Positions 1 to 7,188 of a stretch of 29,228 nucleotides of DNA are shown here, piece after piece. Numbering within the stretch: position 1 is the first letter of the stretch; each line of letters begins with the position of its first letter. The notes under the pieces were generated by a model. The model was not told where the DNA came from. It worked only from the letters and a program-made list of their open reading frames with translations, and made no database searches. The translations under genes were made by a program, and so were the position numbers. The stretch covers positions 1 through 29,228 of the forward strand of contig JAEZLW010000064.1 in assembly GCA_023415145.1 (NCBI GenBank). The letters are read 5' to 3'. Origin of the DNA: Bacillota bacterium (GTDB taxonomy: Bacteria > Bacillota > Clostridia > Christensenellales > Aristaeellaceae).

Positions 1-2
1 GG

Positions 3-863
3 CTGACCAACACCATCCTTAGCATCCTCACCAACGAAAAGTACAAGGGAGACGCCCTTCTGCAAAAGACCTTCTGCACCGACTTCCTGAACAAGACGAT
101 GAAGGTCAACGAAGGCGAGGTGCCGCAATATTACGTGGAGAACAGCCACCCTGCCATCGTCCCGGCTGATATGTTTGAGATGGTTCAGCAAGAGCTTGCC
201 CGGCGTAAGCTCCTCGGCAAGCAACACAATGGTACCAGTGTCTTTGCGGGGAAAATCGTTTGTGGCTGCTGCGGTGAAAGGTACGGAAGTAAGGTCTGGC
301 ACTCCAACAGCAAGTACCGCCGGGTGATTTGGCAATGCAACGCCAAGTTCAATGACGGCCACAAATGCCAGACCCCCCACCTGACAGAGGATCACATCGA
401 GCGGTGCTTTCTAGAAGCCTACAATCAACTCTTGGCCCAGCGCTTTTCCATTGCAAGTGAGTATAAAGCCATCATGTCGTATTTGATGGATACGGCGTCC
501 ATTGAGCGCGAAGCCGCCGCCTTGAGGGACGAGATGGCCGTGATGGACGAACTGATCCGACAGGGTATTTTCCAGAATGCCAGTATGGCGCTCAATCAAG
601 AGGACTACCAACAGCGATACGACAGTCTGGCCAAGCGGTACGAGGATGCCGCCACACGGGTTGCTGCCATTGAGGATGAGTGCGCCGCCCGGAAAGCAAG
701 GCGACATTCCATTGACCTCTTTCTGAATTCCCTGCTGAAGAGCGACGAAGTTGTTTCGGAGTTTTCGCCATCACTCTGGAATGCAGCGGTCGACCACGCA
801 ACAGTCAACGCCGATGGAAGAATGACATTCACCTTTCGAAGCCAGATGGATATTAACGTATAG
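3..863 (+). CDS. Large serine recombinase, C-terminal part (5' end outside window)
   Basis: The reading frame is open from the first bases of the window, so this is the 3' part of a longer gene. What is visible is the end of the recombinase DNA-binding domain (SILTNEKYKGDA, then HPAIVPADMFEMVQ), followed by the zinc beta-ribbon (CGCCG about 50 residues after the internal Met at 99, then a later Cys pair around WQCNAKF...HKC). A helical, probably coiled-coil tail (TASIEREAAALRDEM...) comes next, and a short beta end (MTFTFRS). This is the normal C-terminal architecture of transposon and phage large serine recombinases of Clostridia, which integrate and excise DNA at att sites. The catalytic N-terminal domain is not in the window. 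A terminator follows 15 bp after the stop, so it is a transcription unit separate from the module to its right. Whether both belong to one element cannot be decided here. Confidence 0.9.
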   Translation: MTNTILSILTNEKYKGDALLQKTFCTDFLNKTMKVNEGEVPQYYVENSHPAIVPADMFEMVQQELARRKLLGKQHNGTSVFAGKIVCGCCGERYGSKVWHSNSKYRRVIWQCNAKFNDGHKCQTPHLTEDHIERCFLEAYNQLLAQRFSIASEYKAIMSYLMDTASIEREAAALRDEMAVMDELIRQGIFQNASMALNQEDYQQRYDSLAKRYEDAATRVAAIEDECAARKARRHSIDLFLNSLLKSDEVVSEFSPSLWNAAVDHATVNADGRMTFTFRSQMDINV

Positions 864-877
864 GCAAACCAACGGTA

Positions 878-922
878 AGCCCGCATACTTCGGTACGATG
901 CCGAGGAATGCGGGCTTTTTTT
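878..922 (+). terminator. Rho-independent terminator after the first recombinase
   Basis: AGCCCGCAT (878-886) pairs perfectly with ATGCGGGCT (908-916). The loop itself contains a smaller CTTCGG/CCGAGG pairing. A run of seven T follows (916-922). It ends the first recombinase transcript. Confidence 0.9.
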
Positions 923-1130
923 GATATAGACAAACACTTAGCGACGCTTGATGAGATGCATCTAGTTCTCATGTGTAATGGTCATGGCTTCGGATGTGCC
1001 CAAATAGAAATAATCAACCTCGGCATCGTAACGAGGGAGGTCAGAAACCGGGGGGACTTTTGAATTTTCATTATTGCAACATTGTCAGGACGAAGCGGGG
1101 AGAAAGCTATGCAATGTTCATTTCTTCAAC
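923..1130. other. Non-coding gap between recombinase and XRE repressor
   Basis: No complete gene is visible. On the minus strand one frame is open from 1084 down to a TAG at 962-964 and reads like protein (ends with DYFYLGTSEAMTITHEN). It has no start codon or ribosome binding site, so at best it is a gene remnant. No tRNA or clear att core was recognised. Confidence 0.4.
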
Positions 1131-1514
1131 TTATGCGTTTTTTGATACCAATTCAGGCGGATGACATTTTTTATATATTGACTGACCGGAAAGACCTGTG
1201 AGCATGGCCAGAGCTGCCTCTTGGCCTTCAGCATTGAGTGATTGAAAGATCGTCATCGCCTTGGCTAATGATGAGTCAGCAGGAATGCTGGTTTCGATGA
1301 CGTGAGCCTTGTCGGTCAAGGCAAGTAGATAATCAGCAGAGACATCAAGCATTTGAGCTGCTCTTGCAACGATCTCACCCTTAGGCACGGTCCCATTTTT
1401 GGCTATGGCAGAAATCGTTCCCTTTGTGCAGCCAAGCTGGTCTGCAGCAAATTGACTGACAGGAGCGATTCCTTTTTTCTGGCAACAGTTTGCATATCGT
1501 TCGTAGAATGTCAT
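1131..1514 (-). CDS. XRE-family helix-turn-helix repressor
   Basis: This 127-aa protein has a Cro/C1-type HTH near its N-terminus (FAADQLGCTKGTISAIAKNG, then IVARAAQMLDVSADYLLAL). A short C-terminal tail ends in GLSGQSIYKKCHPPELVSKNA. The in-frame ATG at 1523 sits directly on the AAAAAGG ribosome binding site. The ATG at 1514 has AAAGGA with 8-nt spacing and is therefore preferred. It is divergent from the mobile-module operon and separated from it by about 260 bp of palindrome-rich DNA. The inferred role is repressor of the module, as with phage and ICE C1-like proteins. No peptidase or metalloprotease domain is present, so induction by self-cleavage is not expected. Confidence 0.85.
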   Translation of the reverse strand: MTFYERYANCCQKKGIAPVSQFAADQLGCTKGTISAIAKNGTVPKGEIVARAAQMLDVSADYLLALTDKAHVIETSIPADSSLAKAMTIFQSLNAEGQEAALAMLTGLSGQSIYKKCHPPELVSKNA

Positions 1515-1566
1515 AGGAACCATCCTTTTTCCGCTTCAATAGTTTGATAAATTTAACTGGAACCCC

Positions 1567-1596
1567 TTGACAAGTTTAATGTATGATACTATCATA
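1567..1596 (+). promoter_or_regulatory. Rightward module promoter with palindromic operator over the -10
   Basis: TTGACA (1567-1572), a 17-bp spacer and TATCAT (1590-1595) form a good sigma-A promoter reading toward the HTH/ATPase/recombinase operon. A perfect 15-bp palindrome, TATGATA-C-TATCATA (1582-1596), covers the -10, as expected for a repressor operator. The likely binder is the adjacent XRE protein. Confidence 0.7.
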
Positions 1597-1674
1597 ATAC
1601 TTGAAGTTCAGCGTATTAGACTCAGATAGCGCTTGTGAAGTAAACGGTTGGAATAAAGTACGCAGAATCATACA

Positions 1675-1723
1675 TTTTATCATACCACGACAGTTGAAGA
1701 AATTCAACTTCAGTATGATAAAA
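1675..1723. promoter_or_regulatory. Nested inverted repeat carrying the same TATGATA half-site
   Basis: TTTTATCATAC (1675-1685) and GTATGATAAAA (1713-1723) are perfect 11-bp inverted arms. Between them GTTGAA-GAAA-TTCAAC (1693-1708) is a second hairpin. The outer arms contain the TATGATA/TATCATA half-sites of the operator at 1582-1596. The repeat lies in the untranslated leader of the rightward operon. It could be a second, distant operator half-pair or an RNA hairpin. Confidence 0.55.
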
Positions 1724-1776
1724 AGTGCGTTCACTACTGCGGATCGAGTACAATGTTGCATGCAGGAGGTACTGCT

Positions 1777-1980
1777 GTGGACAATCAATGGGCGATTGAC
1801 GTTGTAATCAACCTGCGAAAGCTAGGACTTTCCCAAAAGGAGTTTGCGAAGTTGTGCGGGTATTCGGAGCAATACATGAGCCAGATGCTCCGGGGAAAGA
1901 AAAGTACCGATCCCGCCAAAGCCAATGTGGCAAGAGTACTGCGCAAGCTGATTGATCGGAACAGGAAGCAGAATGGATGA
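1777..1980 (+). CDS. Small HTH DNA-binding protein (67 aa)
   Basis: The GTG at 1777 follows AGGAGGT (1764-1770) with ideal 6-nt spacing, so it is preferred over the upstream in-frame ATG at 1753, which precedes the ribosome binding site. The protein is essentially one XRE/Cro-like HTH (LRKLGLSQKEFAKLCGYSEQ, then MSQMLRGKKS) with a basic C-terminus (KLIDRNRKQNG). Its stop overlaps the ATPase start (ATGA, 1977-1980), so the two are translationally coupled. It is probably a site-specific binder: an excisionase or recombination directionality factor, an origin or att binder, or a second regulator. The sequence alone does not distinguish these. Confidence 0.8.
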   Translation: MDNQWAIDVVINLRKLGLSQKEFAKLCGYSEQYMSQMLRGKKSTDPAKANVARVLRKLIDRNRKQNG

Positions 1981-2957
1981 ATAAGCGGCAGCAAGCGACA
2001 AATCGTGGACAGACATATGCCTATTACTCTGAGATATTTGAGAAGAAGATCGAATGGTTGTGGTATCCATATATCCCATATGGAAAACTGACGGTTCTGC
2101 AAGGTGATCCAGGCATTGGGAAGTCCACCATGATGCTCAATATTACAGCAGCGCTCACTGCTGGGAAGAACCTGCCTAATGGATATGTGATACCGAAACC
2201 TGAAACGGTCTTGTACCAGTGTTCGGAGGATGATCTTGCGGACACGATCAAACCGAGGCTAATTGCAGCAGGAGCGGACTGTTCGCGCGTTGTTTATATC
2301 ATCGATACGGATGAAGCGCTATATTTGGAGGATTCGAGAATTGAGGAGACCATCCTTGCTACAGGCGCACGCCTGTTTGTACTTGATCCGCTGCAGTCGT
2401 TCCTTTTACAGAGCAGCGATATGTATCTTCTTGGCAGAATGCGTTCTTCGTTAGGAAAGCTGGCAGTCATTGCAGCCAAGCATAAGTGTGCAGTGATCCT
2501 CATCTGCCATATGAATAAGGCTGATGGTGGGAAATCCTTGTACCGTGCTTTGGGTAGTATTGATATTGCTGCGGTTGCCAGAAGTGTGTTGATGGTGGAA
2601 GAGAGCGGTACCGAACCGGGCTTGCGGATCATGAGGCACATCAAGTCGAGTCTTGCACCAGCAGGAACTGACATATTCTATTGCTTTGACAGAGAAAAGG
2701 GCTTTCTTTGGCTTCCGGCCATTCGGAAGGAGGAAATGCCGGATCGTCCGGAGATAGCAGATGGGAAAAAAGGCCATGCACTGGAAATGCTCTTAACGGT
2801 GCTAGCGGATGGTGACCGGCCCTGTGTTGAGGTTATGGAAAACGCCAAAGCGGAAGGAATATCAAACCGGACGATGTACAACGCAAAAAAGGATGCTGGA
2901 ATTCAATCTTATAAGAAAAAGGACGTATGGTATTGGCGAATGCCGAAGAACAGATGA
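1977..2957 (+). CDS. RepA/AAA_25-type P-loop ATPase with C-terminal winged helix
   Basis: The 326-aa protein has a RecA-fold ATPase core. Walker A is GDPGIGKST at residues 43-51, and Walker B-like RLFVLDPLQSF is near 132-142. ICHMNK near 175-180 fits the sensor region of the hexameric RepA helicase/DnaB-like group. The C-terminal ~80 residues (HALEMLLTVLADGDRP...ISNRTMYNAKKDAGI...WYWRMP) look like a winged helix for DNA binding. RepA-like ATPases of this type are common in phages, plasmids and integrative elements, where they act in replication or helicase loading. The gene overlaps the upstream HTH gene by 4 nt and precedes the pseudo-resolvase by 18 nt, so it is part of the recombination operon. 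It could support replication of an excised circle, or act as an accessory ATPase for recombination. Confidence 0.85.
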   Translation: MNKRQQATNRGQTYAYYSEIFEKKIEWLWYPYIPYGKLTVLQGDPGIGKSTMMLNITAALTAGKNLPNGYVIPKPETVLYQCSEDDLADTIKPRLIAAGADCSRVVYIIDTDEALYLEDSRIEETILATGARLFVLDPLQSFLLQSSDMYLLGRMRSSLGKLAVIAAKHKCAVILICHMNKADGGKSLYRALGSIDIAAVARSVLMVEESGTEPGLRIMRHIKSSLAPAGTDIFYCFDREKGFLWLPAIRKEEMPDRPEIADGKKGHALEMLLTVLADGDRPCVEVMENAKAEGISNRTMYNAKKDAGIQSYKKKDVWYWRMPKNR

Positions 2958-2975
2958 TGGGCCGAAGGTGAAATT

Positions 2976-3476
2976 ATGTCTGAGCATTATCGTGTGGCAG
3001 GATACGTCAAGCTAGCAAAGCTGTGGGAGCGCAATCGGGAGCAGGTCATCGCTTACCAACGGCAGTACTATGCGGAGAAATTCTCCGGCATGGCGAATGT
3101 AGAGCTGGCGGATGTCTATATTGACATCACAGGACAAAAGGAAATCTGCCATCGACCGGAAATGATACGCCTTCTTGCTGATTGCTACGCTGGCCATATC
3201 CACTGTATAGCGGCCCAGACGAAGGCCTACCTCGCCGCGAATGCTCAAGAATTTTGCTTCCTCCTGAAGACGATTTTTTCAATTGGCTGGCGCATCGATA
3301 TTGTGACGGAGGATGATGCATACAACATCAACACCATCACAAACGCTGAAGATCAGTATAACGAACTCCTCCGCATGGCGAACGAGTATGCGGCGCTCGA
3401 GTCGGATGCCTACCGAAAATGGGTACACAAACTTCAGAATGCCGTTTCGGCACATAACCGGGAAGTATCGAGGTGA
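2976..3476 (+). CDS. Resolvase-fold pseudo-recombinase lacking catalytic residues
   Basis: The 166-aa protein follows the plan of a serine-recombinase catalytic domain: YRVAGYVKLAK (5-15) at the place of the usual AxYxRVS, VYIDITGQ..RPEMIRLLADCYAGHIHCI (47-78) at the place of YxDxGxSGxxxxRPxFxxLL, then a segment like the SRFxRN motif and an IDIVTEDDAYNINT end. The nucleophilic Ser is replaced by Ala14. The two motif arginines are replaced by Tyr85 and Ala88 (KAYLAAN). No DNA-binding recombinase domain follows. It should therefore not cut DNA, and may pair with the active recombinase encoded 6 nt downstream, as an architectural or directionality subunit. The assignment rests on motif spacing seen by eye and is inference, though the pattern is consistent along the whole domain. 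Confidence 0.7.
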   Translation: MSEHYRVAGYVKLAKLWERNREQVIAYQRQYYAEKFSGMANVELADVYIDITGQKEICHRPEMIRLLADCYAGHIHCIAAQTKAYLAANAQEFCFLLKTIFSIGWRIDIVTEDDAYNINTITNAEDQYNELLRMANEYAALESDAYRKWVHKLQNAVSAHNREVSR

Positions 3477-3482
3477 AGAACC

Positions 3483-5441
3483 GTGAAAGAACAGGATCGC
3501 GTTAAGACACAGGAGCATGAGGTAAAGGACGAGACGCAGATTGAGTCAATCAGTCGTTCGAGACCGTGGCAACCACAGGATGCTGATCGGGAGAGCATTC
3601 GCCAGAGAGTGCGCAGTGCCAAGTTCGGTGAAAACGCGGTCTTTATTCCAGCCAGGCCCAGGAAGACAATTCACGACTTTGATACGGCGAGGGTTGCTGT
3701 GTACGCCCGAGTCAGCACGATGAGCGTAGAACAGGTGTCGTCCATCGAGAACCAATCAAAGTACTACACGGAGAAAATAACGAGCACACCGGGCTGGACG
3801 ATGCAGCAGATTTATAGTGATGAGGGCAAGTCTGGCACTTCGATGCGAAAGCGCACAGAGTTCAGGCGAATGCTGCAGGATGCGGCAGAACAAAAAATGG
3901 ACTTAATTCTATGTGCGAGTGTATCGCGATTTGCCAGAAACGTGGCCGATTGCGTGGAGGAAGTCCGCAAGCTCAAGACAACCAATCCTTCACATCCGGT
4001 GGGTGTGTACTTTGAAACAGAAAATATCTATACACTTGATGAGAATAGCGATAATACTTTTAAGGTTCATGCTGTGCTTGCAGATTGGGAATCGGCAAAC
4101 AAGAGCCGTCGCATGATCTTGTCCTATGACCAACGCATATGTACAGGGCAGTTTCCAGTAGCGGATCTGTTGGGATATCGGCACACAGCGGACGGGCAAC
4201 TGGTCATCCAGGAGGATGAAGCTGTAACCGTTCGCTATATCTACACAGCATTCCTTGCTGGGCAGTCCTGCGAGCATATTGCAAAAGTGTTGACAGAGAA
4301 ACAGCGTCCAACCCTAAAAGGAAGAACCGATTGGAATGCAGGAATGGTCAGGAATATCATGCTCAACGAGCGACGCTGGGGTGACCTCAGTGCGCGTAAA
4401 ACGATCTGTATCGATCATGTCAGTGGAAAGACTATCAAGAACGATCACGGGCGTGATGCAGCCTATGTAACTGGCCACCATGAGGGAATTGTTAAGCCGG
4501 AGATTGCTAGGGCTGTAAAGCTACTGTCTGCAAGCAATCGCGCCTACTGCGAAACTATACCCGAATTGGCATTTATCCCAGCAGGTACATTGAAGGGCTT
4601 TATCAGCATCCTTCCCGGTTGGGATGGCGTCAGCGCTGAAATCCTTGAAGAGATATGCCGAAGTGCTTACACAGCAGAGGAAGAAGATGCGCTGGATAGA
4701 GAATCAAAGATTATCTGCGGTGAAGAGAATAGCCATATGTTGGATATGCAGTTCACTGGATATGAAGTACCACACGGCGTATCCTTTATGAATCTGCAAT
4801 CACCCACGCTGACGGTCGACAAGAAGAGTTTCCGTTTCAGCGCAGCTTGTCACAAACGGTTAGATAGCGCAACGCACATCGAAGTTCTGTACCACCCGGT
4901 TCTTCAGACGCTTGCCATCCGTGCCGGTAATGCAGACATTACCAATGCAATAAAATGGGATAAAATTGATGGTCGTTCAAATATGATGACGGTTACCTCC
5001 ATAGCCTTGGCCTGTGCGATTTATGAAAGATTGCAATGGAAGAAAGAATGTCGTTTCAAGTTTCGTGGCATTACCAAAGTCCGAGGTGCCGAAAGGATCA
5101 TGTTCTTTTATCTGGATGAGCCGGAGGTGCAGATCGGAAAGGGCAAGAAGACAGCTGACCTCAAAAGCCTTGTTCAGTACATACCGATCAAAGAGAATGA
5201 GGGAAATGAAGATAACGAGGATGTCTCTGCTGCGTATGCATATCCCGCTGAGTGGGGAAGAAAAGGCATTGGCATGAGCTATATAGAGCGGAAGCACCGT
5301 GACAGGATTGCGGACAGTGTGACGGACACGGACATCTGCACGCGACGCAGGATTGTAGTCAATCCGCTGGTTGGCGAAATCCCTGATGCCAAGGAACTGG
5401 AGGCTGAACTGAAAAAACTGTGCTCCATCATGGAAGCATAA
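3483..5441 (+). CDS. Serine recombinase with non-standard C-terminal domain
   Basis: The 652-aa protein starts at GTG with GAGG 9 nt upstream. It has a ~65-residue N-terminal extension, then a complete resolvase domain: VYARVS with nucleophile Ser78, YSDEGKSGTS at 111-120, and SVSRFARN (146-153) with Arg149 and Arg152. The recombinase DNA-binding domain spans about 225-345 (DLLGYRHTADG...RTDWNAGMVRNIMLNERRWGD). Where large serine recombinases normally have a cysteine zinc ribbon and coiled coil, this one has FIPAGTLKGFISILPGWDG and then a different domain (~422-550, GYEVP...LQWKKECRFKF...FFYLDEPEV). That domain recurs in the next two genes. It should catalyse integration/excision at att sites. 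The tail probably replaces the zinc ribbon in target choice or partner contact. Confidence 0.9.
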   Translation: MKEQDRVKTQEHEVKDETQIESISRSRPWQPQDADRESIRQRVRSAKFGENAVFIPARPRKTIHDFDTARVAVYARVSTMSVEQVSSIENQSKYYTEKITSTPGWTMQQIYSDEGKSGTSMRKRTEFRRMLQDAAEQKMDLILCASVSRFARNVADCVEEVRKLKTTNPSHPVGVYFETENIYTLDENSDNTFKVHAVLADWESANKSRRMILSYDQRICTGQFPVADLLGYRHTADGQLVIQEDEAVTVRYIYTAFLAGQSCEHIAKVLTEKQRPTLKGRTDWNAGMVRNIMLNERRWGDLSARKTICIDHVSGKTIKNDHGRDAAYVTGHHEGIVKPEIARAVKLLSASNRAYCETIPELAFIPAGTLKGFISILPGWDGVSAEILEEICRSAYTAEEEDALDRESKIICGEENSHMLDMQFTGYEVPHGVSFMNLQSPTLTVDKKSFRFSAACHKRLDSATHIEVLYHPVLQTLAIRAGNADITNAIKWDKIDGRSNMMTVTSIALACAIYERLQWKKECRFKFRGITKVRGAERIMFFYLDEPEVQIGKGKKTADLKSLVQYIPIKENEGNEDNEDVSAAYAYPAEWGRKGIGMSYIERKHRDRIADSVTDTDICTRRRIVVNPLVGEIPDAKELEAELKKLCSIMEA

Positions 5442-5456
5442 ATGGAGGGAAGGACA

Positions 5457-6350
5457 ATGGGAAACATTGAACAGTCCAACATACAGCATAGTCATACTCA
5501 GTCGTACTCTTCCAACGATCAAGTGCTCATCCAGCAGCTTGTGCAGTCCAGAATGAAGCAGAATGCTAATCTGGAATATGAGTCGTTTGAAGGCTATGAA
5601 TTGCCCCCGGCCACACAGTTCTCGATGTTAAAGAAACCCGCCGTGTCGATCAGGCTGGGGACGATGACCTTTAACATGGCGTGTATCCGCTTATTCACCG
5701 GTGTGAAGCACATTCTGCCTATGGTTCACCCAAATAAAAGACGCTTAACAACGGTGCCTTGCGCCGAAGAAGAAGCATCTACAACAGAATGGGCCAGACA
5801 GAAAAATGACGACGTGTGGGTCAACAAAGATATCACCTCACCGGAGTTCCTGGAAAAAGTATTTAGGCTGATGCATTGGGATAGAAATTGTCGGTACAAG
5901 GTATTGGGCCGTGTCACAAATTCGCCTCGTGGCTTAGTTCTGGTATTTGATTTAAACGAAGCAATATTGTTTACACAGCCAGAAGAATATATTGACAAGA
6001 AAACAGGTGAGATAAAAAAACGTCTAATCAAGTATTATCCTGATGAATACAAAGACCGTATCGGCAAAACCTATGATGATTACATGGCCGTGCGTCAGGT
6101 GAACATGTTTGAGACACTTGATGGTTATGCAGGGATGACCTACTCAGATGCCCGTGAATCCGAGAAACAAAGCATCGTTGCTAAAGCACCTACAGTAGAG
6201 AAGCAACAGATTTCAGCAGAAGGAACGGTCGTAGAAAAAGTCACGACCTCGGCAATGGAAATGCCTGAGGTGACAACGTCACCAAACCGTATGTCAGAAA
6301 ACCGCTCATCAGAACAAAGGCCATATGAAGATGGGAGGCGGCGGACGTGA
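5457..6350 (+). CDS. Stand-alone copy of the recombinase tail domain, with disordered ends
   Basis: No named family was recognised. The ATG at 5457 has GGAGG 8 nt upstream; an in-frame ATG at 5442 abuts the recombinase stop but lacks a spaced ribosome binding site. Residues ~38-172 of the 297 match the tail of the upstream recombinase. Both have GYE-[VL]-P, then a Pro followed by a beta strand and an F-x2-AC-x2-RL element, then [VI]-TS with a helix ending in W-x3-CR-[FY]-K (Trp141/Cys145 here, Trp519/Cys523 in the recombinase), then a strand ending in F-x-L-x-E. The N-terminal ~35 residues (Gln/Ser/His-rich) and C-terminal ~80 residues (VAKAPTVEKQQ...) look disordered. A role as recombinase partner or recombination accessory factor is inferred from synteny and the shared domain. 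Confidence 0.75.
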   Translation: MGNIEQSNIQHSHTQSYSSNDQVLIQQLVQSRMKQNANLEYESFEGYELPPATQFSMLKKPAVSIRLGTMTFNMACIRLFTGVKHILPMVHPNKRRLTTVPCAEEEASTTEWARQKNDDVWVNKDITSPEFLEKVFRLMHWDRNCRYKVLGRVTNSPRGLVLVFDLNEAILFTQPEEYIDKKTGEIKKRLIKYYPDEYKDRIGKTYDDYMAVRQVNMFETLDGYAGMTYSDARESEKQSIVAKAPTVEKQQISAEGTVVEKVTTSAMEMPEVTTSPNRMSENRSSEQRPYEDGRRRT

Positions 6351-6730
6351 TCGTAGAACAAAAGCGCATGCTGCGTCCAATGCTATCTATTTATGGTTAT
6401 CGATATAGGATATATATTGGTAAAGATGTAATTCGGGCACTACAGTGTCCAGAGCATATCTGCTTGAAAATAAATGAGAGCATAAATTCGATCGCTGTAA
6501 TGCCGAGCGATAGTAGTGAGATCATGTCTTTTCGGGTGCCAGAAAAGTACTTTCATTCCAGGTCAAGCTTGATGCAAATTTCCAGTAAGCAGTTTGTATG
6601 TATGTTACTTGAAAAGAATAAGTTGGCAGTCACCGGAACCTATATGATCAATGGTACCTATTCAGAGATGGAGAACGCCTGTGTTTTTCGTTTGAACGAT
6701 ATCGTAGAAGATAGAGCTCTGAAAACGTAA
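6347..6730 (+). CDS. Small third copy of the shared recombination-accessory domain
   Basis: The start is GTG at 6347, overlapping the previous stop (GTGA), with GGGAGG just upstream, so it is translationally coupled. The 127-aa protein is almost only the shared domain: RPMLSIYGYRYRIYIGKDVIRAL aligns with the first half of the other two copies. The segment ISSKQFVCMLLEKNKLAVTG aligns with the helix that carries W-x3-CR-[FY]-K in them, and ACVFRLNDIVED with the last strand. The Trp and Cys-Arg are not conserved here, so this copy is more diverged. It is the last gene of the operon and a terminator lies 160 bp downstream. Function unknown; it may be a structural partner of its two relatives. Confidence 0.65.
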   Translation: MIVEQKRMLRPMLSIYGYRYRIYIGKDVIRALQCPEHICLKINESINSIAVMPSDSSEIMSFRVPEKYFHSRSSLMQISSKQFVCMLLEKNKLAVTGTYMINGTYSEMENACVFRLNDIVEDRALKT

Positions 6731-6804
6731 TATCAGGAAGGAGTGGAACGACCTCGAATAGCGAAAGTCAAAGCGAAAAAATAATTCTGAATTATTCCTT
6801 ATTG

Positions 6805-6835
6805 ATTTACCCCCTTGCCACTTATTTACCCCCTT
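6805..6835. repeat. 12-bp direct repeat ATTTACCCCCTT x2
   Basis: ATTTACCCCCTT occurs at 6805-6816 and again at 6824-6835, 7 bp apart. It lies between the last gene of the mobile module and its terminator. It could be a protein-binding iteron or part of an element end. No third copy was noticed in the window. Confidence 0.5.
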
Positions 6836-6887
6836 TGGAGTTTCGCAAAATTGTATCAAAAGCTATCCTATTAGACACAAAGCGAAG

Positions 6888-6925
6888 CCCGCAAACCCTT
6901 GATTTTACTGGGTTTGCGGGTTTTT
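6888..6925 (+). terminator. Rho-independent terminator closing the mobile-module operon
   Basis: CCCGCAAACCC (6888-6898) pairs with GGGTTTGCGGG (6910-6920) over 11 bp, and TTTTT follows. Outer bases CAAAGC and GCTTTG can extend the structure. It is oriented to stop rightward transcription from the recombinase operon. Confidence 0.9.
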
Positions 6926-7188
6926 GTTTGCTTTGAAACAGTTAAGAAAACAGATAGACTATTTCGTTACTACCCCAAATGCCATCCAACCAGTGAAGAG
7001 ACGGGATAATTTGTTAGTAGATTGGTGAGTGCTCCATGACCTCATCCTGAAAAAGGTGCTGTCATGGGGATTGCTACGCGGAGTTATTTTTTGCCGGATT
7101 CTTTTTGTGCATACTCTGCCATGCGATTGAATGGTAACCCCTGTGCCCGGCAAGCTGCACAATGCTCCTTTGCGGTCTTTCCAAACTC

